Shown here piece by piece: positions 10,124 through 22,192 of a stretch of DNA of 64,000 nt (position 1 is its first letter; the number at the start of each line of letters is the position of its first letter). Location of the stretch: positions 13,088,748 through 13,152,747 of the forward strand of contig JARWKL010000006.1 in the NCBI GenBank assembly GCA_029961685.1. The letters run 5' to 3'. The notes beneath the pieces are model-generated. The model searched no databases, was not told where the DNA came from, and worked only from the letters and a program-made list of their open reading frames with translations. Source of the stretch: Aristolochia californica. Taxonomy: Eukaryota > Streptophyta > Magnoliopsida > Piperales > Aristolochiaceae. The translations under genes were made by a program, and so were the position numbers.

Positions 10124-10735
10124 CTAATATATAAAAAACTAAAAGAGTTTACAATCCTTAAAAAATCACAAATAATTTTTGGAATTATTTTTCTCGGCAT
10201 TTGTGCATTTCCATTTTGGAAGTTCAATTTGTTTTTTAAAATCCAAACTTGAGTTTTCACTCTCCCATTTTTCTCATAAACAAAAAGGAAAGGAAAATAG
10301 ATCACAACAAAAAATTGAAAACAATAATAAATGTAAGTGAAGAAAATTGTTTCACACAGTAAAAATGAACACCAAAGTTTTGTTATCCATGTTTGGGAAA
10401 CTCTACTAGTTCAACCCCCAATAACTTGGTGGAATTTATAAGAAAGAGATTTCTAATTGATCCTAACATATTTTAACTATGGATATGCATACCTGAAACA
10501 TGTTGAAGATGCAAATGACCTAATGATCCAAAAATTTCCAGGCATAGAAAAAATTAAATTCTCAAGTTAACGTGCGGTGGGATATTTACCAGAGCCAAAC
10601 AACCCACTTTTTACCTATTCACAAAAAGCGAACCTAACAATCATAGATCATCGTAAATTTTTTGATCAATTAAATTGTGTACGGGCTATAATTTTTGCTA
10701 GAAATTGTGTACACCAAGTTAAAAATGCCTCGCCG

Positions 10736-10761
10736 CCCCCCCCCCCCCCCCCCCCCCCCCC
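10736..10761. repeat. Expanded satellite C-tract (26 C)
   Basis: An uninterrupted C-run in the standard C-tract slot of the unit, between ATGCCTCGCCG and TTCTCTGATGATTGC. Most units have 5-8 C at this place. Confidence 0.9.
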
Positions 10762-12107
10762 TTCTCTGATGATTGCAAAACCAAATATATAAAAAAATAA
10801 AAGAGTTGACAACCCTTAAAAATCACAGATAGTTTTTGGAATTATCTCTTTCAATATTAGTGTAATTCCATTTTGGATCTTCAATATTTTTTCAAATCCA
10901 AACTTGAGTTTTCACTCTCCCATTTTTCTCGTCAACAAAAAAGGTTAGGAAAATATATAACAACAAAATGAAAATTTTAGAGTTTGTGTATGCAAAAAAT
11001 TAGAAACTATAATAAATGTAAGTGAAGAAAATTATTTCATGCTCTAAAAATGAACACCAATGTTTTGTTATCCATGTTTGGGAAATACCTCTATTAAAAC
11101 CTCTAATAGTTTGGTGGAATTTTATAAGAATGAGATTTCTAATTGATCCTAACATGTTTTACATGTGCACACGCATGCTGAAACATGTTGAAGATGCAAA
11201 TGACCTAATGATCCAAATATTTCAAGGAGTTGCAAAAATTAAATTCTCAAGTTAACGTGCGATGGGATATTTACCAGAGCCAAATAACCGTCTTTTTGCC
11301 TATTTACAAAAAGTGGACCTAACAATCATAGATCATAGTAAATGTTTTTATTGATTAATGATGTGTAAGGGCTATTATTTTTCTTAGAAATGACTTATGG
11401 TTTGGGAGTCAACACTCAGTTGAAAATGCCTCGCTCCCGCCCCCCTTTTCCGATGATAGCAAAACCTAATATATAAAAAAATAGAAGGGTTTACAATCCT
11501 TAAAAATCATAGATACTTTTTGGAATTATCTCTCTCTCAGCATTTGTACATTTCCATTTTGGATGTTTAATTGTCTCTCAAATCCAAACATGAGTTTCAC
11601 TATCCCATTTTTCTCGTAAACGAAAAGATAAGGCAAATAGATCAAATTAAAATAAAAAATTTAGAATTTATGTTTGTAAAAAATTGAAAACTATTATAAA
11701 TGTAAGTGAAGAAAATTATTTCACGCACTAAAAATGAACACCAAAGTTTTGTTATCCTTGTTATGGAAATTTCACTATTACAACCTCTAATAGCTTCGTA
11801 GAATTTTATAAGAAAGGGATTTCTAATTGATCCTAACATGTTTTAAATATGGATATGCATGCCTGAAACATGTTGAAGAGGCAAGTGACCTAATGATTCT
11901 AAAATTTCGAGTAGAAAAAATTAAATTGTCAAGTTAATGTGCGGTGGGATATTCACTAGAGCCAATCAACCCACTTTTTGCCTATTCTCAAAAAGCGGAC
12001 CTAACAATCATTGATCATCGTAAATGTTTTGATCAATTAAATTGTGTAACGACTATAATTTTTGTTAGAAATGACTTATGGTTTGGGAGACAACACTAAG
12101 TTAAAAA

Positions 12108-12774
12108 TGCCTCACCCCAGCTTTTTCGATGATTGCAAAATAAAAAATAAAAATAGTTTACAATCCTTATAAATCACAGAAACTTTATGGAATTACCTCT
12201 CTCAGCATTTGTGCATTTCCATTTTGGTTGTTCAATTTCTTTTAAAAACCAAACTTGAGTTTTCGCTCTCAGATTTTTCTCGTAAACTAAAAGATAAGGC
12301 AAATAGATCAAAACAAAATAAAAATTTTAGAGTTTGTGTGCAAAAAATTGAAAATTATAATAAATATAGGTGCAGAAAATTATGTCACGCACGAAAAATG
12401 AACACCAAAGTTTTGTTATCCATGTTTGGGAAATTCCACTATTACAGCCCATAATAGTTTGGATGAATTGTCTAAGAAAGAGATTTCTAATTGATCTTAA
12501 CATGATTTTAATATCGATATGCATGCCTGAAACATGTTGAAGATGCAAATGACCTAATGACAAAAAAAATCATGGAGGAGAAAAAATTAAATTCTCAAGT
12601 TATCGTGCGGTGGGATATTTACTTGTGCCAAACAACCAACTTTTTGCCTATTTACAAAAGGCAGACCTAGCAATCATAGATAAACATAAATTTTTTGATC
12701 GATTAGTGATGTGTAATGGCTAAATTTTTTGTTAGAAATGACTTATCGTTTTGGAGTCAACACTCAGTTGAAAA
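12108..12774. repeat. Near-identical satellite duplicate, copy 1
   Basis: This 667-bp segment is repeated directly after itself at 12775-13443. I see only about three differences: an A/G near 12153 (ATAAAAATAG versus ATAAAAAGAG) and a small change with a 2-bp indel near 12332 (TTTGTGTGC versus TTTATGTGTGC). Both copies share otherwise rare variants such as TTACCTCTCTC, GATTAGTGATG and AAATATAGGTGCAG. Neighbouring units differ far more, so this is a recent local duplication. Confidence 0.88.
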
Positions 12775-13443
12775 TGCCTCACCCCAGCTTTTTCGATGAT
12801 TGCAAAATAAAAAATAAAAAGAGTTTACAATCCTTATAAATCACAGAAACTTTATGGAATTACCTCTCTCAGCATTTGTGCATTTCCATTTTGGTTGTTC
12901 AATTTCTTTTAAAAACCAAACTTGAGTTTTCGCTCTCAGATTTTTCTCGTAAACTAAAAGATAAGGCAAATAGATCAAAACAAAATAAAAATTTTAGAGT
13001 TTATGTGTGCAAAAAATTGAAAATTATAATAAATATAGGTGCAGAAAATTATGTCACGCACGAAAAATGAACACCAAAGTTTTGTTATCCATGTTTGGGA
13101 AATTCCACTATTACAGCCCATAATAGTTTGGATGAATTGTCTAAGAAAGAGATTTCTAATTGATCTTAACATGATTTTAATATCGATATGCATGCCTGAA
13201 ACATGTTGAAGATGCAAATGACCTAATGACAAAAAAAATCATGGAGGAGAAAAAATTAAATTCTCAAGTTATCGTGCGGTGGGATATTTACTTGTGCCAA
13301 ACAACCAACTTTTTGCCTATTTACAAAAGGCAGACCTAGCAATCATAGATAAACATAAATTTTTTGATCGATTAGTGATGTGTAATGGCTAAATTTTTTG
13401 TTAGAAATGACTTATCGTTTTGGAGTCAACACTCAGTTGAAAA
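12775..13443. repeat. Near-identical satellite duplicate, copy 2
   Basis: Partner of 12108-12774. Similarity stops at the C-tract: copy 2 continues GAAAATAATACAGCCCCC, where copy 1 has GAAAATGCCTCACCCC. The duplication breakpoint is therefore at or near the C-tract. Confidence 0.88.
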
Positions 13444-13450
13444 TAATACA

Positions 13451-13488
13451 GCCCCCACCGCCCCCCCCCCCCCGACCCCTCTCTCCTT
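13451..13488. repeat. Complex C-rich tract
   Basis: C-runs broken by single A, G and T bases (including CACCG and CGACCCC). It fills the C-tract slot of the unit right after the duplicated segment. Confidence 0.85.
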
Positions 13489-14157
13489 TTTCGATGATAG
13501 CAAAACCTAATATATAAAAAACTAAGAGAGTTTACAATCCTTAAAAGTCATAGATACTTTTTGGAATTATCTCTCTAAACATTTGTGCATTTCTATTTTG
13601 GATGTTCAATATTTTTTCAAATCGTAACATGAGTTTTCACCATCCCATTTTTCTAGTAAAAAAAAGATAAACCAAAGAGATCACAACAAAATGAAAATTT
13701 TAAAATTTATGTATGCAAAAAATTGAATATTATAATAAATATAAGTGAAGAAAATTATTTCACACACTAAAAATGAACAACAAAGTTTTGTTATCCATGT
13801 TTGGGAAATTCTACTATTACAACCCCTAATAGCTTGGTGGAATTTTATAAGAAATAGATTTCTAATTGATCCTAACTTGTTTTAAATATGGATATGCATG
13901 CCTGAAACATGTTGAAGATGCAAATGACGTAATGATCCCAAAATTTCAAGGAGTAGAAAAAATTAAATTATCAAGTTAACGAGCGGTGGGATATGTACTA
14001 GAGCCAAACAACCCTCCTTTTGCACTTTTACAAAAAGTGGACCTAACAATCGTAGATCATTGTAAATATTTTGATCGATTAATGATGTGCAATAGATATA
14101 ATTTTTGTTAGAAATGACTTATGGTTTGGGTGGCAACACTCACTTAAAAATGTTTTG

Positions 14158-14204
14158 CCCACCCCTTCCCCCCACCCCCCCTCCCTCCCCTCCCATTTTT
14201 CCTA
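14158..14204. repeat. Complex C-rich tract
   Basis: About 47 bp of C-runs broken by A and T. It accounts for the long 710-bp spacing of this unit. Confidence 0.85.
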
Positions 14205-15599
14205 TGATTGCAAAACTTTATATATAAAAAAATAAAAGAGTTTATAATCCTTAAAAATCAAATATACTTTTTGGTATTATCTCTCTTAGCATTTGCGCAT
14301 TTCCATTCTGGATGTTCAATTTTTTTTTTTAAATCCAAACATAAGTTTTCACTCTCCCATTTTTCTCATAAAAAAAAAAGATAAGGCAAATAGATCACAA
14401 CAAAATTAAAATTTTAGAGTTTATGTATGAAAAAAATTTAAAAGTATACTAAATATAAGTGAAGAAAATTATTTCATGCACTAAAAATAAACACCAAAGT
14501 TTTGTTATCCATGTTTGGGAAATTCCAATAGTACAACCCCTAATAGCTTGGTGGAATTTTATAAGAAAGAGATTTATAATTGATCCTAACATGTTTTAAA
14601 TATGGATATGCAAGCCTGAAACATGTTGAAGATACCAATGACCTAAAGATCCAAAAATTTTAAGGAGTAAAAAAATTAAATTCTCAAGTTAACATGCGGT
14701 GGGATATTTACCATAGCCAAATAACCCACTTTTTGCCTATTTACAAAATGCGGACTCAACAATTATAGATATCATAAATGGTTTGATCTATTAATGATTT
14801 GTAAAGGCTATAATTTTTGTTAGAAAAGACTGATAGTTTGGGACACATCACTCAGTTAAAAATTCCTCGCCCCACCTTTTTTGAGGATTACAAAACCTAA
14901 TATATAAAAAACTTAAAGAAATTTTTTAATCTTTAAAAATCACATATTTTTGGAAATATCTCTCTCAGCATTTGTGCAGTTCAATTTTGGATGTTCAATT
15001 TTTTTTTTTCAAATCCAAAATTGAGTTTTCACACTCCCATTTTTCTAGTAAACAAAAAGATAAGGCAAATAGATCACAACAAAATGAAAGTTTTAGAATT
15101 TATGTATGCAAAAAATTGAAAACTATAACAAATGTAAGTGAAGAAAATTATTTCTCACACTAAAAATGAACACCAAAGTTTTGTTATCCTTGTTTAGGAA
15201 ATTCCCCTAGTACAACCCCTAATAGCCTGGTGAATTTTATAAGAAAGAGATTTCTAATTGATCCTAACATATTTTAAATTTGAATATGCATGCCTAAAAC
15301 ATATTGAAGATGCAAATGACCTAATTATCCAAAAATTTCAAGGAATAAAAAAATTAAATTCTCAAGTTAACGGGCGGTGGGATATTTACCAGAGCCAAAC
15401 AACCAACTTTTTGCCTATTTACAAAAAGCCGACCTGACAATCATAGATCATCGTAAATGATTTGATCAATTAATGATGTGTAACATCTAAATTTTTTGTC
15501 AGAAATGACTTTTTGTTTGTGAGACAACACTTAGTTAAAAATGTCTTGCCCCCTCTTTTCTGATGATTGCAAAACCTAATATATAAAAAACAAAAACAG

Positions 15600-16275
15600 T
15601 TTATTATCCTTAAAAATCACAGATACTTTTTGGAAATATCTCTCTCAGTATTTGTGCATTTCCATTTTGGTTGTTCAATTTTTTTTCAAATCCAAAGTAG
15701 AGTTTTCACTCTCCCATTTTTATCGTAAACAAAAGATAAGCCAAATAGTTCACAACAAAATGAAAATTTTAAAGTTTATGTATGGGAAAAATTGAAAACA
15801 ATAACAAATGTAAGAAAAGTGAATTATTTCACGAAATAAAAATGAACACGAAAGTTTTGTTATCCATGTTTGGGAAATTTCATTAGTACAACCCCTAATA
15901 GCTTGGTGGAATTTTATAAGAAAGAGATTTCTAATTGATCCTAAAATGTTTTAAATATGGATATGCATGCCTAAAACATGTTGAAGATGCAAATGACATA
16001 ATGATCCAAAAAATTCAAGGAGTAGAAAAAATTAAATTCTCAAGTTAACGTGCGGTGGGATATTTACTAGAGCCAAACAATCCACTTTTTTCCTATTTAC
16101 AAAAACTGGACCTAACAATCATATATCATCGTAAATGTTTTGATCGATTAATGATGTGTAATAGCAATATATTTTTTAGAAATGACTTATGGTTAGGGAG
16201 ACAACACTCACTTAAAAATGCCTCGCCCCCCCTTTCTGATGATTGCAAAAACTAATATATAAAAAACTAAAAGAG
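15600..16275. repeat. Second near-identical satellite duplicate, copy 1
   Basis: Matches 16276-16951 with an offset of 676-678 bp and few differences. Shared private variants include GATAAGCCAAATAGTTCAC, TATGGGAAAAATTG, TAAGAAAAGTGAATTATTTC, ACTTTTTTCC, ATATATCATCG and AATAGCAATATATTTT. These are rare or absent elsewhere in the array. Confidence 0.85.
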
Positions 16276-16951
16276 TTTACAATCCTTAAAAATCACAGAT
16301 ACTTTTTGGAAATATCTCTCTCAGTATTTGTGCATTTCCATTTTGGTTGTTCAATTTCTTTTCAAATCCAAACTAGAGTTTTCACTCTCCCATTTTTATC
16401 ATAAACTAAAAGATAAGCCAAATAGTTCACAACAAAATGAAAATTTTAAAGTTTATGTATGGGAAAAATTGAAAACAATAACAAATGTAAGAAAAGTGAA
16501 TTATTTCACGAAATAAAAATGAACACGAAAGTTTTGTTATCCATGTTTGGGAAATTTCATTAGTACAACCCCTAATAGCTTGGTGGAATTTTATAAGAAA
16601 GAGATTTCTAATTGATCCTAAAATGTTTTAAATATGGATATGCATGCCTAAAACTTGTTGAAGATGCAAATGACATAATGATCCAAAAAATTCAAGGAGT
16701 AGAAAAAATTAAATTCTCAAGTTAACGTGCGGTGGGATATTTACCAGAGCCAAACAATCCACTTTTTTCCTATTTACAAAAACTGGACCTAACAATCATA
16801 TATCATCGTAAATGTTTTGATCGATTAATGATGTGTAATAGCAATATATTTTTTAGAAATGACTTATGGTTAGGGAGACAACACTCACTTAAAAATGCCT
16901 CGCCCCCCCCTTTCCGATGATTGCAAAAACTAAGATATAAAAAACTAAAAG
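16276..16951. repeat. Second near-identical satellite duplicate, copy 2
   Basis: Partner of 15600-16275. Differences are scattered point changes (for example CATAAACTAAAAG versus CGTAAACAAAAG near 16400) and one extra C in the C-tract. It is slightly more diverged than the 12.1-13.4 kb pair, so probably somewhat older. Confidence 0.85.
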
Positions 16952-19900
16952 AGTTTACAATACTTAAAAATTACAGATACTTTTTGTAAATATCTCTCTC
17001 AGCATTTGTTCATTTCCATTTTGCATGTTCAATTTTGTTTTTAAATCTAAACTTGTGTTTTCATTCTCCCATTTTGCTAGTAAACAAAAAAGATAAGGCA
17101 AATAGATCACAACAAAATGAAAATTTTAGAGTTTATGCATGCAAAAAATTGAAAACTATAATAAATGTAAGTGAAGAAAATTATTTCACGCACTAAAAAG
17201 GAACACCAAAGTTTTGTTATCCTTGTTTGGGAAATTCCACTATTACAACCCTTAATAGCTTTGTGGAATTTTATAAGAAAGAGATTTCTAATTGATCCTA
17301 ACATGTTTTAAATATGGATATACATGCCTTAAACATGTTGAAGAGGCAAATGACCTAATTATCCAAAAATTTCAAGGAGTAGAAAAAATTAAACTCTCAA
17401 GTTAACGTGCAGGGGGATATTCACCAGAGCCAAACAACCCACTTTTTGCCTATTCACAAAAAGAGGACCTAACAATCATTGATCATCGTAAATGTTTTGA
17501 TAGATTAAATTGTGTAACGGCAATAATTTTTGTTATAAATGACTTATGGTTTGGGAATCAACACTTAGTTCAAAATATTTTGCCCCCCCTTTTCTAATGA
17601 TGGAAAAACCTAATATATCAAAAACTAAAAGAGTTTACAATCCTTAAAAATCACAGATACTTTTTGGAATTATCTCTCTCAACATTTGTGCATTTCCATT
17701 TTGGATTTTCAATTCTTTTTAAAATCCAAACTTGAGTTTTAATTCTACCATTGTTCTCGTAAAAAAAACAAGATAAGCAAAATAGTTCACAACAAATTGT
17801 AAATTTTAGAGTTTATGTATGCAAAAAATTGAAAACTATAATATATGTAAGTGAAGAAAATTATTTTACGCACTAAAAATGAACACCAATGTTTTGTTAT
17901 CCTTGTTTGGGAAATTCCACTAGTACAACCCCAAATTGTTGGGTGAAATATTATAAGAAATTTCTAATTGATCTTAACTTGTTTTAAATATGGATATGCA
18001 TGCCTGAAACATGTTGAAGATGCAAATGAACTAATGATCTAAAAATTTCAAGGTGTAAAAAAAATTAAATTCTCAAGTTAACATGCGATGGGATATTAAC
18101 CAGAGCCCAACAACCAAGTTTTTGCCTATATAGAAAAAGCAGACCTAACAATCATAGGTCTTCATAAATGTTATGATCGATTAATGATGTGCAACGGCTA
18201 TAATTTTTGGTAGAAATGACTTTTGGTTTGGGGGTCAATTCTCAGTTAAAAAGGCCACGCTCCCCCTTTTCCGATGATTACAAAACCTAATATACAAAAA
18301 ACTAATAGAGTTTACAATCCATAAAAATCATAGATACTTTTTGGAATTATATCTCTCAGCATATGTGCATTTCCATTTTGGATGTTCAATTTTTTTTAAA
18401 ACCCAAACTTGAGTTTTAACTCTCCCATTTTTCTCGTAAACAAAATGAAAAGGCAAATAGATCACAAGAAAATAAAAATTTTAGATGTTATGAATGTAAA
18501 AAATTGAAAACTATAATAAATGAAAGTGAAGAAAATTATTTGACGCACTAAAAACGAACATCAAAGTTTTGTTATCCATGTTTGGGAAATTCCACTAGTA
18601 CAACCCCTAATTGTTTGACAGAATTTTATAAGAAAGAGATTTCTAATTGATCCTAACATGTATTAAATATGGATATGCATGCCTGAAACATGTTGAAGAT
18701 GCAAATGACCTAATGATCCAAAAATTTCGAGTATAAAAAATTAATTTCTCATGTAAACGTGCGGTAGGATATTTACCAAAGCCATACAACCAACCTTTTG
18801 CCTATTTACAAAAAGGGGACCGAACAATAATAGATCATCGTAAATGTTTTGATCTATTAATGATGTATAAGGCTATAATTGTTTATTGGAAATGACTTAT
18901 GGTTTGGTAGTCTACTCTCTATTAAAAACGCCTTGCCCCCCCTTTTCTGATGGTTGCAAAACCTAATATTTAAAAAACTTAAAGAGTCAACAATCCATAA
19001 AAATCACAATTACTTTTTGGAAATATGTCTCTCAGCATTAGTGCATTTCCATTTTGGATGTTCAATTTTTTAAAAATCCAAACTTGAGTTTTCACTCTCC
19101 CATTTTTCTTCTAAACAAAAAGAAAAGGCAAATTGATCACAAGAAAATGAAAATTTTAGAGGTTATGTATGCAAAAAAATTGAAAACTATAATAAATGTA
19201 AGTGAAGAAAATTATTTGACGCACTAAAAACGAACACCAAAGTTTTGTTATCCATGTTTGGGAAATTCCACTAGTACAACCCCTAATAGCTTGGTGAATA
19301 TTTATGAGAAAGATATTTCTAATTGATCCTAACATGTATTAAATATGGATATGCATGCCTGAAACATGTTGAAGATGCAAATGACCTAATGATCCAAACA
19401 ATTTCAAGGAGTATAAAAACAATTTCTCAAGTATATTTACCTGAGCCAAACGACCAACTTTTTGCCTATTTACAAAAAGTGGGCCGAACAATAATAGATC
19501 ATCGTAAATGTTTTCATCAATTAATGATGTCTAATGGCTATAATTTTTTGTTAGAAATGACTTATGGTTTGGTATTCAACAGTTAGTTAAAAATGCCTCG
19601 CCCCATTTTCCGATGATTGCAAAACCTATATATAAAAAAATAAAAGAGTTTAAAATCCTTAAAAATCACAGATAATTTTTGGAATTATCTCTCTCGGCAT
19701 TTGTGCATTTCCATTTTGGAAGTTCAATTTTTTTCAAATCAAAACTGGAGTTTTCACCTTCCAATTTTTCTGGTAAACAAAAAGATAAGGAAAAAAGATC
19801 ACAACAAAATGAAATTTTTAAAGTTTATGTATGTAAAAAAATGTAAAACTATAATAAATGTCTGTGAAGAAAATTATTGCACGCATTAAAAATGAACCCA

Positions 19901-20383
19901 AAGTTTTGTTATCCATGTTTGGGAAATTCCACTAGTACAACACCTAATAGCTTGGTGGAATTTTATAAGAAAGAGATTTCTAATTGATCCTAACATATTT
20001 TCAATATGGATATGCATGCCTAAAATATGTTGAATATTTAAATGACTTAAAGATCCAAAAATTTCATGGAGTTGAAAAAATTAAATTGTCAAGTTAACGT
20101 GCGATGGGATATTTACCAGATCCAAACAACCTATTTACAAAAAGTTGACCTAATAATCATAGACCATTGTAAATGTTTTGATCGATTAATGATGTGTAAC
20201 GGCTATAACTTTTGTTAGAAATTACTTAACGTTTGGGAGTCAACACTCAATTGAAAATGCCTCACACCCCTTTTTCGATGATTGCAAAGCCTAATATATA
20301 AAAAACTAAAATTGTTTACAATCAGTAAAAATCACATATACTTTTTGAAATTATCCTTCTCAGCATTTGTGCATTTCCATTTT

Positions 20384-20922
20384 GGAAGTTCAATTTTTTT
20401 TCAAATCCAAACTTGAGATTTCACTCCCCCATTTTTTCTCATAAACAAAAAGATAAGGCAAATAAATCACAACAAAATGAAAATTTTAGAGTTTATTTAT
20501 GCAAAAATTAGCTTGGTGGAATTTTATAAGAAAGAGATTTCTAATTGATCCTAACTTGTTTTAAATATGGACATGCATGCCTTAACATGTTAAAGATGCA
20601 AATGACCTAATGATCCAAAAATATCAAGGAGTATAAAAAATTAAATTCTCAAATTAATGTGCAGTGGGATATTTACCAGATCCAAATAAACAATTTTTAC
20701 CTATTTACAAAAAGTGGACCTAACCATCATAGATCATCGTAAATATTTTGATCGATTAATGATGTGTACCGGCCAAAACTTTTGTAAGAAATTACTTAAG
20801 GTTTGGGAGTCAACACTCAGTTAAAAATGCCTCCCCCTGCTCTCCCCCCCCCCTTTACGATCCTTAAAAATCAAAGATACTTGTTGGAATAATCTCTTTC
20901 AGCATTTGTTCATTTCCATTTT
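20384..20922. repeat. Satellite unit with internal deletion
   Basis: The unit is 539 bp instead of about 675. Near 20508 the sequence jumps from GTTTATTTATGCAAAAATT to AGCTTGGTGGAATTTTAT, losing about 130 bp that include the CACGCACTAAAAATGAA block and the GTTATCC block. The flanks are normal. Confidence 0.88.
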
Positions 20923-22157
20923 GGATGTCCAATTTTTTTTCAAATCCAAACTTGAGTTTTTACCCTCCCATTTTTCTCGTAAACAAAAATGATAAGGCAA
21001 ATAGATCACAAAAAAATGAAAATTTTAGAGTTTAATTATGCAAAAAAATTGAAAACTATAATAAATGTACATGAAGAAATTTATTTCACACACTAAAAAT
21101 GAACACCAAAGTTTTATAATCCATGTTTGGGAAATTCCACTAGTACAAACCCTAAGAGCTAGGTGGAATTTTATAAGAGACATTTCTAATTGATCCTAAC
21201 ATGTTTTAAATATGGATATACATGCCTGCAACATGGTGAAGAAGCAAAAGACCTAATGATCCAAAAATATCAAGAAGTAGAAAAAATTAAATTCTCTAGT
21301 TAACGTGCGGTGGGATATTTACCAGAGCCAAACAACCCACTTTTTGCCTATCGACAAAAAGTGGACCTATCAATCATAGATCATCAGAAATGTTTTGATT
21401 GATTAATGATGTGTAACACCTATAAGTTTTTTTAGAAATGACTAATGGTTTGGGAGTCAACACTCAGTTTCAAATGCCTCGCCCCCCTTTTCCGATGATT
21501 ACAAAACCTAATATATAAAAAAATAAAAGAGTTTACAATCCTTAAAAGCCACCTATACTTTCTGGAATTATCTCTCTCAACATTTGTGCAATTCCAATTT
21601 AGATGTTCAATTTTTTTTTTCAAATCCAAACATGAGTTTTCACTCCCATTTTTCTCATAAACAAAAAGATATGGCAAATAGATCATAGCAAAATGAAAAT
21701 TTTAGTGTTTAAGGATGCAAAAAAATTGTAAACTATAATAAATGTAAGTGAAGAAAATTATTTCACGCACTAAAAATGAACACCACAGTTTTGTTATCCA
21801 TGTTTGTAAAATTCCACTAGTACAAGCCCTAATAGTTTGGTGGAATTTTATAAGAGAAATTTCTAATTGGTCCTAACATGTTATAAAAATGGATATGCAT
21901 GCCTGAAACATGTTCAAGATGCAAATGATCTAAAGATCCAAAAATATCAAGGAGTAGAAAAAATTAAATTAACAAGTTACCGTGCGGTGGGATATTTACT
22001 AGAGCCAAACAACCTAGTTTTTGCCTATTTACAAAAAGCGGACCTATCAATCATAGATCAACGTAAATGTTTTGACCGATCAATGATGTGTAATGGCTAT
22101 AATATTTGTTAGAAATGTCTTATGGTTTGGGAGTCAACACTTAGTTACAAATGCCTC

Positions 22158-22192
22158 GTTCCCCCTCCCCCTCCCCACCCCCTGCCCCTTTT
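22158..22192. repeat. Complex C-rich tract
   Basis: C-runs broken by T, A and G in the C-tract slot. Together with a local repetition of AACC...AAAACCACAGAAC near 22230-22255 it makes this unit about 713 bp. Confidence 0.8.
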
